Origin: Prescottella defluvii | GTDB lineage: Bacteria; Actinomycetota; Actinomycetes; Mycobacteriales; Mycobacteriaceae | Direction: 5' to 3' | Length of the DNA stretch: 64,000 bases | NCBI RefSeq assembly: GCF_000738775.1 | Contig: NZ_JPOC01000040.1 | Location: 48,188 to 112,187 of the forward strand | Part shown: piece by piece, positions 26,560-35,058 of the stretch | Position numbering within the stretch: the first letter of the stretch is position 1 | Layout of the letters: each line of letters starts with the position of its first letter | The notes under the pieces: generated by a model | Databases searched by the model: none | What the model was told of the DNA's origin: nothing | The model's input: the letters and a program-made list of their open reading frames with translations, nothing else | Made by a program: the position numbers and the translations under genes

Positions 26560-27929
26560 CAGTGGCTTCCGTTCTGGGAGTTGGTGGTCTCGGCGGCGAG
26601 GCGGTACCGCGCGAGCGCGACGATGCTCAGTGCGGTGAGGATCGCCGGGGCCGCCGAGATCGCCAGCGCGATACCGTCGATCGCGGTCTGGGACTGCGTC
26701 ACCTGCGTGTCACCGGTGGACGAGACGAAGCCGGTGAGCGCGAGGATCGCGAGCACGAGAGCAGGACCGAGAGCCAGGCCGATGGTCTCGACGGCCGTCC
26801 ACACCCCGCTGAACGCTCCGGCGCGAACGGTGCCGCCCTCGCGCCGCTCGTGGTCGCTGATGACGTCGGGCAGCATCGACATGCCCAGCATCTGCATGCC
26901 CGCGTAGCCGACGCCGGCCACCGCGACCACCGCGTACACCCACCACCCGGTACCCACCAGCAGGCTCAGCAGTGCGACGTTCGCGGCGAGGAACAGGCTC
27001 GACGCCAGCAGGTAGGCGCGTCGCTTGCCCCATGCCCGGACCGAGCGCGACCACAACGGCATCACCGCGACGGCCGGACCGACCAGCGCGGCGAACAGGA
27101 TCGACACCGACCGCTCGTTGCCGAGTACGTAGGTGGCGGCGTACTGCGCGGCAGCCAGCATCGTGCCTGTCGCGAAGGCCTGCAGGGCCGACGCCGTCAG
27201 CAGCATCCGGAACGGACGGCTGGACCGGACGACACGCAACGACGCCGCGAACGACGTGTCCTCACCGAGCGACGGTTCCGACACGGGTCGGCGCGGGGCT
27301 ACGCGGGACGCCGCGAACATGCCCAGTCCCAGCAACGCGCCGGCGACGACGCCCATCACGAGATAGCCCCAGCGGCCGCCGCCGCCCAGTTCACGCAGTT
27401 CCGGTCCGCCCGCCCCGAAGAGGAGGATCGCGATGCCGAGAACCGCGACACGCCACGCCATCAGGCGTGCCCGCTCGTGGTAGTCGTCGGTGAGTTCGGC
27501 GGGCATCGCGATGTACGGAACCTGGAACATGCTGAACGCCATCGCGGACGCGATGAACGCGATCGCGACCCACACCGCACCGCCCGCGGCACCGACACCG
27601 TTGGGCACCGCGAAGGTGAGGGCGAAGAATATCGGCAGCAGCACGGCGCCGACAGTGAGGAACCGCCGTCGGCTCCCGGTCCGCCGGGCCCAGGAGTCGC
27701 TCCACGAGCCGATCGCCGGATTGAGCACCACGTCCAGTGCCTTCGGCGCGAACACCACGAAGGTGGCCACGGCCGCGGCGACCCCCAGCGTGTCGGTCAG
27801 GTAGTAGGCGAGCACCAGCCCCGGCAGGGTGGAGAAGCCGCCGGTTCCGACCGAGCCCAGCGCGTAGCCCCGAATGGTGGCGGCGCTGAGCCGGCCCGGC
27901 ACGGTGGACGAGACATTCGTGGCCGTCAT
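26559..27929 (-). CDS. MFS transporter, GPH (sugar:cation symporter)-like
   Basis: 456-residue, 12-helix transporter of the glycoside-pentoside-hexuronide type. The N-terminal PGLVLAYYLTDTLG, the loop VLNPAIGSWSDSWARRTGSRRRFL and the central FQVPYIAMPAELTDDYHERARLMAWR are family marks. Actinobacterial members move many solutes besides sugars. The ATG at 27929 gives the expected short cytosolic N-terminus; longer extensions in the same frame only shadow the divergent gene. It is translationally coupled to the PLP decarboxylase. Confidence 0.83.
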   Translation of the reverse strand: MTATNVSSTVPGRLSAATIRGYALGSVGTGGFSTLPGLVLAYYLTDTLGVAAAVATFVVFAPKALDVVLNPAIGSWSDSWARRTGSRRRFLTVGAVLLPIFFALTFAVPNGVGAAGGAVWVAIAFIASAMAFSMFQVPYIAMPAELTDDYHERARLMAWRVAVLGIAILLFGAGGPELRELGGGGRWGYLVMGVVAGALLGLGMFAASRVAPRRPVSEPSLGEDTSFAASLRVVRSSRPFRMLLTASALQAFATGTMLAAAQYAATYVLGNERSVSILFAALVGPAVAVMPLWSRSVRAWGKRRAYLLASSLFLAANVALLSLLVGTGWWVYAVVAVAGVGYAGMQMLGMSMLPDVISDHERREGGTVRAGAFSGVWTAVETIGLALGPALVLAILALTGFVSSTGDTQVTQSQTAIDGIALAISAAPAILTALSIVALARYRLAAETTNSQNGSH

Positions 27930-28095
27930 GCGCGTCAATCTAGGCCAGCCCCGGGCCGATGGTGGGCCGGTCGCGGTCGCCGGAGCGGCGTGTCGGAGGT
28001 CGTTGCTAGCGTTCCCGGCAAGGGGTCCGAGGCTGCCGCCTCGGGCCCCTTCGCTGTCGGTGACCTGCTGTACTGCTCGAAAGGTGCTGTATCCC

Positions 28096-28911
28096 ATGGT
28101 TATGGGTGCTACCCATGCAATGTCCGGTGCCGTCGTCGGCCTCGCCGTCGCGGACCTGCTCCCGACCGACTGGGGTGGACCCACGTCCACCGCGGAGACC
28201 TTTGCGTTCGCGGGCGTGTGCGCCGGGGCCGCGCTGCTGCCGGACCTGGACACCAACCAGTCCACCGTCGCGCGGTCGTTCGGTCCGATCAGCAGAACCC
28301 TCGCCGCGGGCGTCGACGCCCTGTCCGTCGGGGTGTACCGGGTGACGAAGGGGCGCAAGGACCCCAACCGGCGCGGTGGGCACCGCACCCTCACCCACAC
28401 CGCCCTGTTCGCGGTGGGTCTGGGCATGGGGATATCGGCGTTGGTCGGACAGTTCGGCCGGCCCGCCATCATCGTCACGTTGTTCTTCACGCTCGGGTTG
28501 GCACTGCGTGGCCTGGTGGGGGACTGGGCGCGGGACAAGGGATGGCTCGTCGTCACCGGCGTGGCGGCGTTCCTGTCGATCCTGACGTGGCAGTTCTTCC
28601 CGGACCAGGTGGGGTCGACCGGACTCGGCGTCGCGGTCGCCCTCGGCTGCGCCACGCACTGCCTCGGCGACATGATCACCAAGGAGGGGGTGCCGTTCCT
28701 CGCACCGTTCGTGCCGTGGCGGGGGCGGAGATGGTGGGAGTTGCGATTGCCGTCGTTCCTCGCGATCCGCGCGGGCGGTGGTTTCGAGAAGGCCGTGCTG
28801 GGCCCGGCGCTGACGATCCTGGCCGTCGGTCTCGCGGTCTGGTCGGTCGACGGGGCGCCCGAGGCGATCACCGATGCGTTGCGGACGTCGGTGCAGATGA
28901 CCGAGAAGTAG
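28096..28911 (+). CDS. YdjM/DUF457-type membrane-bound metal-dependent hydrolase
   Basis: 271-residue inner-membrane protein with several helices and the YdjM-family metal-binding residues: His in GATHAMSGAVVGL, Asp in LLPDLDTNQSTVAR, the GGHRTLTHT pair and His in GCATHCLGDMITKEG. The family is annotated as hydrolase and sometimes linked to LexA-type stress regulation in enterobacteria; no substrate is known. The start could be ATG 28096 or ATG 28102; the first is better spaced from GAAAGGTG. It is divergent from the MFS gene. Confidence 0.82.
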   Translation: MVMGATHAMSGAVVGLAVADLLPTDWGGPTSTAETFAFAGVCAGAALLPDLDTNQSTVARSFGPISRTLAAGVDALSVGVYRVTKGRKDPNRRGGHRTLTHTALFAVGLGMGISALVGQFGRPAIIVTLFFTLGLALRGLVGDWARDKGWLVVTGVAAFLSILTWQFFPDQVGSTGLGVAVALGCATHCLGDMITKEGVPFLAPFVPWRGRRWWELRLPSFLAIRAGGGFEKAVLGPALTILAVGLAVWSVDGAPEAITDALRTSVQMTEK

Positions 28912-28955
28912 CGGCACCCACCCATGTTCCCCGCAGCCGGAATTAGGGAACCACT

Positions 28956-28986
28956 GGCATCGGAACGCGATTTGTTCTAGTTTGAC
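28956..28986 (+). promoter_or_regulatory. Upstream element shared by both cholesterol oxidases (copy 1)
   Basis: GGCATCGGAACGC followed at the same spacing by CTA and TTGAC. An equivalent block precedes the second oxidase (30993-31023) with the same 26-base distance between GGCATCG and TTGAC. TTGAC may be the -35. The retained blocks suggest a duplicated, functional regulatory region. Confidence 0.45.
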
Positions 28987-29059
28987 TCGAGATCGTGCGC
29001 GGCGGAGTCGGCGGAGTCGGCGGTGCCGTCACCCCGACGAGTGGATCGGAGCCGAACCG

Positions 29060-30862
29060 GTGAGTGTGGACGATGATGCGAAGGCTGCGGATCGATCGCG
29101 TAACGACATGTCGCGCAGAGGGTTCCTCGGCAGGGCCGCCGGGGCGGCGGCAGGTGCCGCCGCGCTGACGGGCATGGGTTGGTCCCCGGCGTTCGCACTA
29201 CCGGCAGCGGGCTCGACCGGTTCCGGTGGCGGCCCGGTGTCGCCCCTGCCGGTACCGCCCGCGTTCCCTCAGGACATTCCGCTGGCCCAGCAGGGCTACG
29301 TCAACTGGGCGAAGGACATCCGCTTCGACGCCGTCTGGACCGCGACCGCGCGCACCCCCGACGACGTGGTCCGGATCGCGAACTGGGCCAAGGACAACGG
29401 CTATCGCGTCCGTGCGAAGGGCACCATGCACGGCTGGAGTCCGCTCACCGTCGTGCCCGGCGAGAACATCGAGAAGATGCTGCTGGTCGACACGATGACG
29501 CACCTGAATGCGGTGAGCGTCGACCCGAACGGCACGCCGGCCACGGTGACCGCCGGTGGCGGTGCGAGCCTCGAGGCGATCCTGACCGCACTGCAACAGC
29601 AGGGTCTCGGGTGGGCGAACTCGCCGGCGATCGGTGACCTCTCCATCGCCGGGGTCCTCGCGATCGGCGCGCACGGCGCTACCTACCCGGCGGCGGGGGA
29701 GACGGTCACCCCCGGTCAGTCGTTCGGATCGCTGTCGAATCTCGTGACCGCGATGACGGCCGTGGTGTGGGACGGCGCCACCGACCGGTTCGTGCTGCAG
29801 GACTTCACTCGCGCCGATCCCGAGATCACCGCGCTGCTCACCCATCTGGGCCGCAGCTTCGTCATCTCGGTGACGCTCCAGGCCGGCGCCAACGCCCGCC
29901 TGCGCTGCCAGAGCATCATGGACATCCCGTGGCAGGAAATGTTCGCGCCCACCGGATCCCCCGGCCGGACGTACGAACGATTCGTCGAGCAGTCGGGCCG
30001 CGTCGAGGCGATCTGGTTCCCGTTCACCGACAAGCCGTGGCTCAAGATCTGGAGCCCGACGCCGGTGAAGCCGGCGGAATCCCGGGAAGTGTTCGGGCCC
30101 TACAACTACTTCTTCACCGACAACCTCCCCGAGCCGCTCACCGACCTGCTGGGCCAGGTGGCGGGCGGTATCCAGGGTGCCACGCCGGCATTCGGCGTCG
30201 GACAGTTGGCGGCGGTGCAGGCCGGACTCGCGCTCACCGACACCGACGACCTCTGGGGCTGGTCCAAGGACGTGCTGTTCTACCTGCGGCACACCACGAT
30301 GCGGGTCACCGCGGGCGGTGGTGTCGTCGTCACGAAGCGGTCGAACATTCAGCGGGTGATCAACGAGTTCACGACGTGGCACAACGGACGCATGTCCGAA
30401 CTGGCCGCGCAGGGCCAGTATCCGATCAACGGGCCCTTCGAGGTCCGCATGTGCAAGGTCGACGACGACGCCGAGGTGCTCGTCGAATCGGCCGGCCCGC
30501 CGAACCTGTCCGCGGTGCGCCCGCGCCCCGACCATCCCGAGTGGGACACCTGCATCTGGATGAACGTCGTGACCCTGCCCGGCACCCACGGGGCTGCGGA
30601 GTACTTCCGCGAGATGGAACGCTGGATGGCGCAGCACTATTCGGGCGACTACGCGACGTTCCGCTCCGAGTGGGCCAAGGGTTGGGGCTTCACCGACCAG
30701 GGCGGCTACCGCGATCCCGAGTGGCTCGACCAGACCCTCCCGGCCACCTACACCACCGGGATCCCGGCGTCGGGCAACTTCGCGGCGGCGAAGGCGTCCC
30801 TCAACGCGCACGACCCGCACCGCGTCTTCGCCAACAGCTTCCACGACCGTTTCCTGCCGTAG
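29060..30862 (+). CDS. Secreted BCO2-type cholesterol oxidase, copy 1
   Basis: 600-residue vanillyl-alcohol-oxidase-fold flavoenzyme, close to Brevibacterium cholesterol oxidase II, which oxidises cholesterol to cholest-4-en-3-one with covalently bound FAD. The FAD-linking His is in KGTMHGWSPLTV (about residue 124). A Tat signal is clear: SRRGFLGRAAGAAAGAAAL then an AFALPA cleavage region, so the folded holoenzyme is exported. I chose the GTG at 29060 because GGAG lies 8 nt before it, the same arrangement as in copy 2; an ATG at 29108 directly before SRRGFL is the alternative. A strong hairpin separates the copies. Confidence 0.88.
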   Translation: MSVDDDAKAADRSRNDMSRRGFLGRAAGAAAGAAALTGMGWSPAFALPAAGSTGSGGGPVSPLPVPPAFPQDIPLAQQGYVNWAKDIRFDAVWTATARTPDDVVRIANWAKDNGYRVRAKGTMHGWSPLTVVPGENIEKMLLVDTMTHLNAVSVDPNGTPATVTAGGGASLEAILTALQQQGLGWANSPAIGDLSIAGVLAIGAHGATYPAAGETVTPGQSFGSLSNLVTAMTAVVWDGATDRFVLQDFTRADPEITALLTHLGRSFVISVTLQAGANARLRCQSIMDIPWQEMFAPTGSPGRTYERFVEQSGRVEAIWFPFTDKPWLKIWSPTPVKPAESREVFGPYNYFFTDNLPEPLTDLLGQVAGGIQGATPAFGVGQLAAVQAGLALTDTDDLWGWSKDVLFYLRHTTMRVTAGGGVVVTKRSNIQRVINEFTTWHNGRMSELAAQGQYPINGPFEVRMCKVDDDAEVLVESAGPPNLSAVRPRPDHPEWDTCIWMNVVTLPGTHGAAEYFREMERWMAQHYSGDYATFRSEWAKGWGFTDQGGYRDPEWLDQTLPATYTTGIPASGNFAAAKASLNAHDPHRVFANSFHDRFLP

Positions 30863-30891
30863 TCCGCTGTCGCGCAGAACAACTGAAGAAC

Positions 30892-30928
30892 GGGCATGCC
30901 GACGTCCACCACGGACGTCGGCATGCCC
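30892..30928 (+). terminator. Terminator between the cholesterol oxidases
   Basis: Perfect 16-bp inverted repeat (GGGCATGCCGACGTCC with its complement) and a 5-nt loop, 30 nt after the first oxidase stop. It indicates that each oxidase has its own transcript. Confidence 0.82.
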
Positions 30929-30992
30929 CACGTTGTCGGCAGGGCGCGGGCCGGCTCCCGAGTGTCCACGAAACGGCATTTCCGAATCCACC

Positions 30993-31023
30993 GGCATCGA
31001 AATGCTCCGTGGGCTACGTTGAC
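30993..31023 (+). promoter_or_regulatory. Upstream element shared by both cholesterol oxidases (copy 2)
   Basis: GGCATCGAAATGC, CTA and TTGAC at the same relative positions as in the block before the first oxidase. Positions between these blocks differ, so selection rather than very recent duplication may have kept them. Confidence 0.45.
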
Positions 31024-31085
31024 TGCCGGGCGGGAACCGTCCTGCCGCTTGTTTGATTCCCGTCGACATGATCGGAGCTCGATTC

Positions 31086-32828
31086 GTGGAACCACGCGAT
31101 AACAGACTGTCCCGCAGGGGATTTCTCGCCGCGACGGCCGGCGCCGCCGCACTGGCCGCGACCGGATGGACCCCCGCTCTCGCCCTGCCGGCGGGGGATC
31201 CGCGGGTCACCATCGCGTTGCCGCCGGCCTTCCCTCAGGACATCCCGCTGTCGCAGCAGGGCTACGTCAACTGGGCCAAGGACATCACCTTCGACGCCGT
31301 CTGGACCGCGACGGCGCGCACCCCCGACGACGTGGTCCGGATCGCGAACTGGGCCAAGGACAACGGCTATCGCGTCCGTGCGAAGGGCACCATGCACGGC
31401 TGGAGTCCGCTCACCGTCGTGCCCGGCGAGAACATCGAGAAGATGCTGCTGGTCGACACGATGACGCACCTGAATGCGGTGAGCGTCGACCCGAACGGCA
31501 CGCCGGCCACGGTGACCGCCGGTGGCGGTGCGAGCCTCGAGGCGATCCTGACCGCACTGCAACAGCAGGGTCTCGGGTGGGCGAACTCGCCGGCGATCGG
31601 TGACCTCTCGATCGCCGGGGTCCTCGCGATCGGCGCGCACGGCGCTACCTACCCGGCGGCGGGGGAGACGGTCACCCCCGGTCAGTCGTTCGGATCGTTG
31701 TCGAATCTCGTGACCGCGATGACGGCCGTGGTGTGGGACGGCGCCACCGACCGGTTCGTGCTGCGTGAGTTCACCCGGGCGGATCCCGAGATCACCGCAC
31801 TGCTCACCCATCTGGGCCGCAGCTTCGTCACCTCGGTGACGCTCCAGGCCGGCGCCGACACCCGGTTGCGGTGCCAGAGCTTCCTCGACATTCCCGCACG
31901 GGAGATGTTCGGGACGCCGGGATCGCGGGGCCGCACCTACGAGAGTTTCGTCGAGCAGTCGGGCCGCGTCGAGGCGATCTGGTTCCCGTTCACCGAGCAC
32001 CCGTGGCTGAAGGTGTGGACCCCGACACCGGTGAAGCCGTCCCAGTCTCGGGAGGTGACCGGGCCCTACAACTACTCGTTCTCCGACACCATCCCCGAAT
32101 CGATCACCAAGCTGCTCGGAAAGGGTGCGGCGGGATTGGGGGTCGGGACGCCGGGATTCGGGATCGCACAGTTGACGGCCGTCTCCGCGGGCCTGGCGGC
32201 CACCGACACCGACGACCTGTGGGGCTGGTCGAAGGACCTGCTCTTCTACCTCCGTGCCTCGACCTTGCGAGTGACCGCCGGCGGTGGCGTCGTCGTCACC
32301 AAGCGCTCCAACATTCAGCGCGTGATCAACGAGTTCACGACGTGGCACCGCAAGCGCATGAGCGACCTGGCCTGGCGCGGCAAGTATCCGATCAACGGGC
32401 CCTTCGAAGTCCGCATGTGCAAGATCGACGATCAGGCGGAAGTGCTGGTCGAGTCGGCCGGCCCGCCGAATCTGTCCGCGGTGCGTCCGCGCCCCGACCA
32501 TCCCGAGTGGGACACCTGCATCTGGATGAACGTCGTGACGCTGCCCGGCACGCCCGGGGCTGCGGAGTACTTCCGCGAGATGGAACGTTGGATGGCGCAG
32601 CACTATTCGGGTGACTACGCGACGTTCCGCTCGGAGTGGGCCAAGGGTTGGGGATTCGACCGTCAGGGAGGCCACCGCGATCCCGAGTGGCTCGGGCAGA
32701 CCCTGCCCGCCGCCTACACGACCGGAATCCCGGCCTCGGGGAACTGGGAGGCGGCGCGGGCGTCCCTCAACGCGCACGACCCGCACCGCGTCTTCGCCAA
32801 CAGCTTCCACGACCGACTGCTGCCGTAG
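31086..32828 (+). CDS. Secreted BCO2-type cholesterol oxidase, copy 2
   Basis: 580-residue paralogue of the preceding gene with the same covalent-FAD His in KGTMHGWSPLTV (about residue 104) and a Tat signal, LSRRGFLAATAGAAALAATGW then ALALPAG. The start is a GTG at 31086 with GGAG 8 nt upstream. The central 451 bases (31314-31764) differ from copy 1 at only two positions, while the flanks on both sides differ clearly, including the substrate-domain segment around residues 330-370. That pattern fits gene conversion between functional copies. Both are predicted extracellular sterol oxidases; division of labour is unknown. Confidence 0.88.
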   Translation: MEPRDNRLSRRGFLAATAGAAALAATGWTPALALPAGDPRVTIALPPAFPQDIPLSQQGYVNWAKDITFDAVWTATARTPDDVVRIANWAKDNGYRVRAKGTMHGWSPLTVVPGENIEKMLLVDTMTHLNAVSVDPNGTPATVTAGGGASLEAILTALQQQGLGWANSPAIGDLSIAGVLAIGAHGATYPAAGETVTPGQSFGSLSNLVTAMTAVVWDGATDRFVLREFTRADPEITALLTHLGRSFVTSVTLQAGADTRLRCQSFLDIPAREMFGTPGSRGRTYESFVEQSGRVEAIWFPFTEHPWLKVWTPTPVKPSQSREVTGPYNYSFSDTIPESITKLLGKGAAGLGVGTPGFGIAQLTAVSAGLAATDTDDLWGWSKDLLFYLRASTLRVTAGGGVVVTKRSNIQRVINEFTTWHRKRMSDLAWRGKYPINGPFEVRMCKIDDQAEVLVESAGPPNLSAVRPRPDHPEWDTCIWMNVVTLPGTPGAAEYFREMERWMAQHYSGDYATFRSEWAKGWGFDRQGGHRDPEWLGQTLPAAYTTGIPASGNWEAARASLNAHDPHRVFANSFHDRLLP

Positions 32829-32876
32829 CGGGGCGTCCGGTAGCTTCGGGCGGGGGAAAATTCGCTTGGAGTTGTC

Positions 32877-33419
32877 GTGGTTTCTGATGCCGTCCACCCG
32901 GACGTCGCGCATGTGATCGGTCTCGTCGACGGTCTCGGCTGGAGGTGCTCACCCGCCCTGGCCGAGCCCGACAACGCCGACTACGGGGCGGCGGTGTCCG
33001 ATGTCGGCCGAACGGCGATCCGGTTCCGGGTCGGCAAGCTCACCCCGACGAAGGTGGGGCTGTTCGTCTCCGTGTGGCGTCGCGCTGTCGGCGGGTCGAC
33101 CGAACCGTTCCCGGCGGAGGATGGCGTGGGCGGCCTGGTCGTCACGGCCCGGGAGGGGGAGCGCTTCGGGGCGTTCGCCTTCCCGGCCGGCGTTCTCGCG
33201 AGCCGCGGCATCGTGTCGGTCGACGGTGTCGGCGGCAAGCGTGGATTTCGGGTGTATCCACTCTGGTCGGCCACGAGCAATCCACAGGCGAAGCGGTCCC
33301 AGGCCTGGCAGTGCGACTGGTTCCTCGACCTGAGCGACGAAGATGCCGTCGATCTGCAGCGGGCCGGTCGGTTCCTCGAGGTGATCGAGAAGCCCGGCGC
33401 GGGTTCGAGCAACCGCTAG
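32877..33419 (+). CDS. MepB-family protein
   Basis: 180-residue protein of the MepB family, which in Staphylococcus accompanies the MepA/MepR drug-efflux locus but has no proven activity. Recognisable parts are AIRFRVGKLTPTKVGLFVSVWRR, FGAFAFPAGVLASRGIVS, KRGFRVYPLW and QAKRSQAWQCDWFLDL. GGAG ends 5 nt before the GTG start at 32877. It converges on a TetR gene with which it overlaps by 4 nt at the stops. Confidence 0.8.
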   Translation: MVSDAVHPDVAHVIGLVDGLGWRCSPALAEPDNADYGAAVSDVGRTAIRFRVGKLTPTKVGLFVSVWRRAVGGSTEPFPAEDGVGGLVVTAREGERFGAFAFPAGVLASRGIVSVDGVGGKRGFRVYPLWSATSNPQAKRSQAWQCDWFLDLSDEDAVDLQRAGRFLEVIEKPGAGSSNR

Positions 33420-34045
33420 ACGTCGCCGACATCGAGTCGGTGCGCGCCCCATCCGTCCGCTACGGAACGCGCGCACTGCGCAGGTTCGTCGCCCGCGTCG
33501 ATCAACAGCGCGGTCAACATCGTCGCGCCGTAGTCGAGCACATCCCCTGAGAGAGGTCCGGTCGCAACCAACGAGGTCAGCCCATGGCCGATGATCCAAC
33601 ACTGGGTCGCGAGGTCGGACGCAACGACCGCATCGGACAAACGTCCGGCGAGCTTTGCTCGTTCCACAGCACGTACGAGATACCTCAAGGTTTCATCTGC
33701 GGCCAGGGGATCCGCGAGTTCGATGGTGTCGTCGAACATGACGCGATAGAGGTCAGGATTCGCCAGCGCATTGGATACGTAGGCGGAACCCAGGGCAACC
33801 AAGTCCCGAACGGGATCGTCGGAGACCTGGGACTCCTCGAGAATTGCCGCCAGGCGTGTGAATCCTTCCTGTCGTACCGCCATCCACAGGCCGTCCATGC
33901 CGCCGAAGTACGTGTAGACGGCCATCGTGGATACGCCGGTCCCGGCAACGAGAGCGCGAATCGTGATCGGCTCCCGACCGCGGAGCATCCGGGCCGCTCG
34001 CTCCACCAACAGTTCCCGGACCGCTGGATCCTTCGCTCTAACCAC
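33416..34045 (-). CDS. TetR-family regulator
   Basis: 209-residue repressor. The HTH lies in ITIRALVAGTGVSTMAVYTYFGGMDGLW (about residues 24-51). I start at the GTG at 34045 (VVRAKDPAVRELLVERAARML), which gives a normal-length N-terminus; extending to 34138 would run into the divergent RidA gene. The 73-base divergent spacer is AT-rich (TATATAA) and must hold both promoters and the operator. It probably controls the adjacent RidA gene. Confidence 0.82.
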   Translation of the reverse strand: MVRAKDPAVRELLVERAARMLRGREPITIRALVAGTGVSTMAVYTYFGGMDGLWMAVRQEGFTRLAAILEESQVSDDPVRDLVALGSAYVSNALANPDLYRVMFDDTIELADPLAADETLRYLVRAVERAKLAGRLSDAVVASDLATQCWIIGHGLTSLVATGPLSGDVLDYGATMLTALLIDAGDEPAQCARSVADGWGAHRLDVGDV

Positions 34046-34118
34046 GACGAAACCATATATAACGCTGCTATGTTTTCTCGTGACCGCCCGCCCGATCCGG
34101 ACAGAGACGAGAGCTGAC

Positions 34119-34526
34119 ATGCCAGTTACCTTGATCAACCCGGAGGGCCTGCCGAAGCCTGACGCCTACCGGCAACTGTCAATCTCGACGGGCTCGCGGA
34201 TCGTTTTCCTCGCAGGACAGGTCGCTCGTGATGCGGACGGAAGGCCGGTCGGTGAGGGCGACTTCGCCGCACAGGTCGAGCAGGCGTACCTCAACATCGG
34301 AACGGCCCTAACCGAGATCGGCGGGTCGTTCGCCGACGTGGCGAAGCTGACCATCTACGTTGTCGACTGGACCCCGGACAAGATGCCACTTCTGGGTGAG
34401 GGGGTGACTCGGGCGGCCGAGAAGATGGGGATCGATCCGGTCAAGCCGATCACTCTCCTGGGAGTCGCGTCCCTGGGGGAACCGGATCTCATGGTCGAGG
34501 TCGAAGCGACCGCAGTACTTCCCTAG
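34119..34526 (+). CDS. RidA-family protein
   Basis: 135-residue RidA/YjgF-fold protein. RIVFLAGQVARDADGRPVGEGDFAAQVEQAYLNIGTALTEIGGSFADVAKLTIYVVD and the C-terminal LMVEVEATAVLP are typical. The catalytic arginine of canonical RidA (in NPRVE) is replaced here by an EPDLMVE segment, so it may not be a classical imine deaminase but one of the Rid1-7 subgroups. The ATG at 34119 follows GACGAGAGC. It is alone in its transcription unit, divergent from a TetR gene. Confidence 0.82.
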   Translation: MPVTLINPEGLPKPDAYRQLSISTGSRIVFLAGQVARDADGRPVGEGDFAAQVEQAYLNIGTALTEIGGSFADVAKLTIYVVDWTPDKMPLLGEGVTRAAEKMGIDPVKPITLLGVASLGEPDLMVEVEATAVLP

Positions 34527-34706
34527 CCTGCCGGATTCGGCGTCGCAGGGAGCTTCTCGGAAGGAAGGCGGACCGGCGGCTCGGTCGCCTCACGGCGAAA
34601 GGCGCAACGCAGCTCCAGCCGAACGGAACTCTGCGGAGGCGGTGAAATTGAGCCCGGGGGACACGGAGCCGCCGATCCGAACCATTCAACCACGACCCTG
34701 CCGAGG

Positions 34707-34994
34707 TTATTCCGGGGCCATCCCAAGGAGGTCCCGGGCCCGTTCCAGCTCCATGTCGAGCAGGTCGTCGACATCGAGTTCCGGGGCTTCCCGCAGTGCG
34801 GACTCTAGGAGCGCGGTCGCCTTGTCTGCCCGTCCCAGCTGGTGCAGAAGGTCGCCGTAGACGACGAGCGCGCGTATCCGGACCACGCCGGGCTGGGAGC
34901 GCTCGAGCAGCTCACGCAGCGTGACCTCCGCCTTCTCGACCCGACCGTGGTCGAGCTGGAGCAGGGCCTTCTGCAGGGTCAGCGACTCGTCCAT
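34707..34994 (-). CDS. Small TPR-like helical protein
   Basis: 95-residue, all-helical protein with a tetratricopeptide-like pattern: LTLQKALLQLDHGRVEKAEVTLRELLE followed by ALVVYGDLLHQLGRADKATALLESAL. Such single-repeat proteins are usually protein-binding modules. It lies just beyond the terminator of the siderophore-binding gene and has no other neighbour on its strand. Roughly 180 bases downstream (34527-34706) hold no recognisable feature. Confidence 0.6.
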   Translation of the reverse strand: MDESLTLQKALLQLDHGRVEKAEVTLRELLERSQPGVVRIRALVVYGDLLHQLGRADKATALLESALREAPELDVDDLLDMELERARDLLGMAPE

Positions 34995-35009
34995 GCGGCC
35001 ACGATAACC

Positions 35010-35044
35010 GCGAGGCCCGGCACCGAATCGGTGCCGGGCCTCGC
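35010..35044 (-). terminator. Terminator of the siderophore-binding protein gene
   Basis: Near-continuous 17-bp inverted repeat (GCGAGGCCCGGCACCGA with its complement) around a single central base; in RNA the innermost pairs would open into a small loop. It lies 15 nt after the minus-strand stop at 35059. Confidence 0.75.
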
Positions 35045-35058
35045 CGCGGGTCGGAGGT

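Noticed and set aside
26397..28946. 849-codon plus-strand open frame
   Set aside because: Antisense to the PLP decarboxylase and MFS genes and out of frame with the YdjM-like gene; composition is Arg/Gly-rich.
28961..28981. Possible KstR operator upstream of the first cholesterol oxidase (GAAC...GTTCTAG)
   Set aside because: Half-sites are spaced wrongly for the KstR palindrome, and the second oxidase lacks the right half.
29198..32912. Two long minus-strand frames over the cholesterol oxidases
   Set aside because: They resemble each other only because the sense genes are paralogues; no signal, motif or ribosome site supports them.
34034..34082. Operator in the TetR/RidA divergent spacer
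   Set aside because: AT-rich ATAGC...GTTAT pattern is too imperfect to call a palindrome.
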